Part shown: positions 63,891-64,000 of the stretch, piece after piece | Layout: each line of letters begins with the position of its first letter | Numbering within the stretch: the stretch's first letter is position 1 | Assembly: GCF_000271485.2 (NCBI RefSeq) | Contig: NZ_AKVN02000001.1 | Span: 4,346,501-4,410,500 of the forward strand | Length of the DNA: 64,000 bases | DNA from: Pelosinus fermentans DSM 17108 | GTDB taxonomy: Bacteria > Bacillota > Negativicutes > DSM-13327 | Direction: 5' to 3' | Translations under genes and position numbers: made by a program | The notes under the pieces: generated by a model | Seen by the model: only the letters and a program-made list of their open reading frames with translations | Told to the model about the DNA's origin: nothing | The model's database searches: none

Positions 63891-64000
63891 ATTTTAATCT
63901 TACGTTATATTTTTCTATCATTTTAATAGGATGATAGGATTCTTTTGCTTTTCGTAGGCCTTCAATCCCCATATCTTCCTCTCGGTTAATATACATCGCC
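63886..64000 (-). CDS. partial gene, C-terminal 37 codons only
   Basis: The minus strand reads [20 protein letters not shown] then [17 protein letters not shown] and stops at 63886; the rest lies outside the window. Codon use is normal and hairpins follow at once. The fragment is too short to assign a family. Confidence 0.65.
   Translation of the reverse strand, partial: AMYINREEDMGIEGLRKAKESYHPIKMIEKYNVRLKL

Overview
The window looks like chromosome from an AT-rich, spore-forming Firmicute of the Negativicutes (Sporomusa/Pelosinus type). The inference rests on spo0F-like and spoIID-like genes, the housekeeping run pyrG, rpoE (delta), argS and a DUF1934 gene, glpX, larA, Gram-positive-type ribosome binding sites and a one-piece tmRNA gene. 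No tool could be run, so the genus is inference.

Left chromosomal flank (1-10,300). On the minus strand lie a short-chain dehydrogenase (cut by the window edge), a class III aminotransferase, an amino-acid ABC transporter (binding protein, permease, ATPase) and a PucR regulator, possibly one catabolic unit. Next come a LysR regulator, a 2-hydroxyacid dehydrogenase, a DMT exporter behind a duplicated and eroded copy of the LysR region, and a fosX fosfomycin hydrolase with all key residues present.

Mobile region (about 10,300-42,840). The 3' end of the tmRNA gene (ssrA, 42,842-43,188, minus) shares a 12-bp core with 11,620-11,631, and a weaker copy of that core plus terminator sits at 10,271-10,325. 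I read this as two elements accreted at ssrA: a small one with a HEPN-MNT toxin-antitoxin pair, and one of about 31 kb. The large one holds, from left to right: a PD-(D/E)XK-like nuclease and a 740-aa GTPase-like protein behind a symmetrical operator; a RiPP locus (peptide arginase, two radical SAM enzymes, a 59-aa precursor ending in YSR-M-HNR-HNR-S, and a coupled 40-aa Cys-containing ORF); an IS256 remnant; a candidate defence cluster (Rossmann-like protein, kinase-ATPase fusion, SIR2, ParA-like ATPase, DNA methyltransferase); an envelope-protein group with an XRE regulator; a large serine recombinase; RadC; and a replication block (tyrosine integrase, family A DNA polymerase, helicase-type ATPase) divergent from an ArgR-like repressor.

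Right chromosomal flank (43,200-64,000). A DMT exporter, a second amino-acid ABC transporter, an M23/LysM peptidase, glpX, a zinc-ribbon protein, spo0F-like, a large lipoprotein, sppA with a Yip1-like protein, pyrG, rpoE, argS, DUF1934, a soluble chemoreceptor-like protein, spoIID-like, larA and a partial gene. Several intergenic palindromic repeat families occur here.

The best candidates for undescribed biology are the RiPP locus (predicted cyclophanes at aromatic-X-Arg motifs combined with Arg-to-Orn conversion), the SIR2/ParA/kinase-ATPase cluster, the GTPase-nuclease pair, and an ssrA-integrated element that carries its own family A polymerase and an ArgR-like protein.
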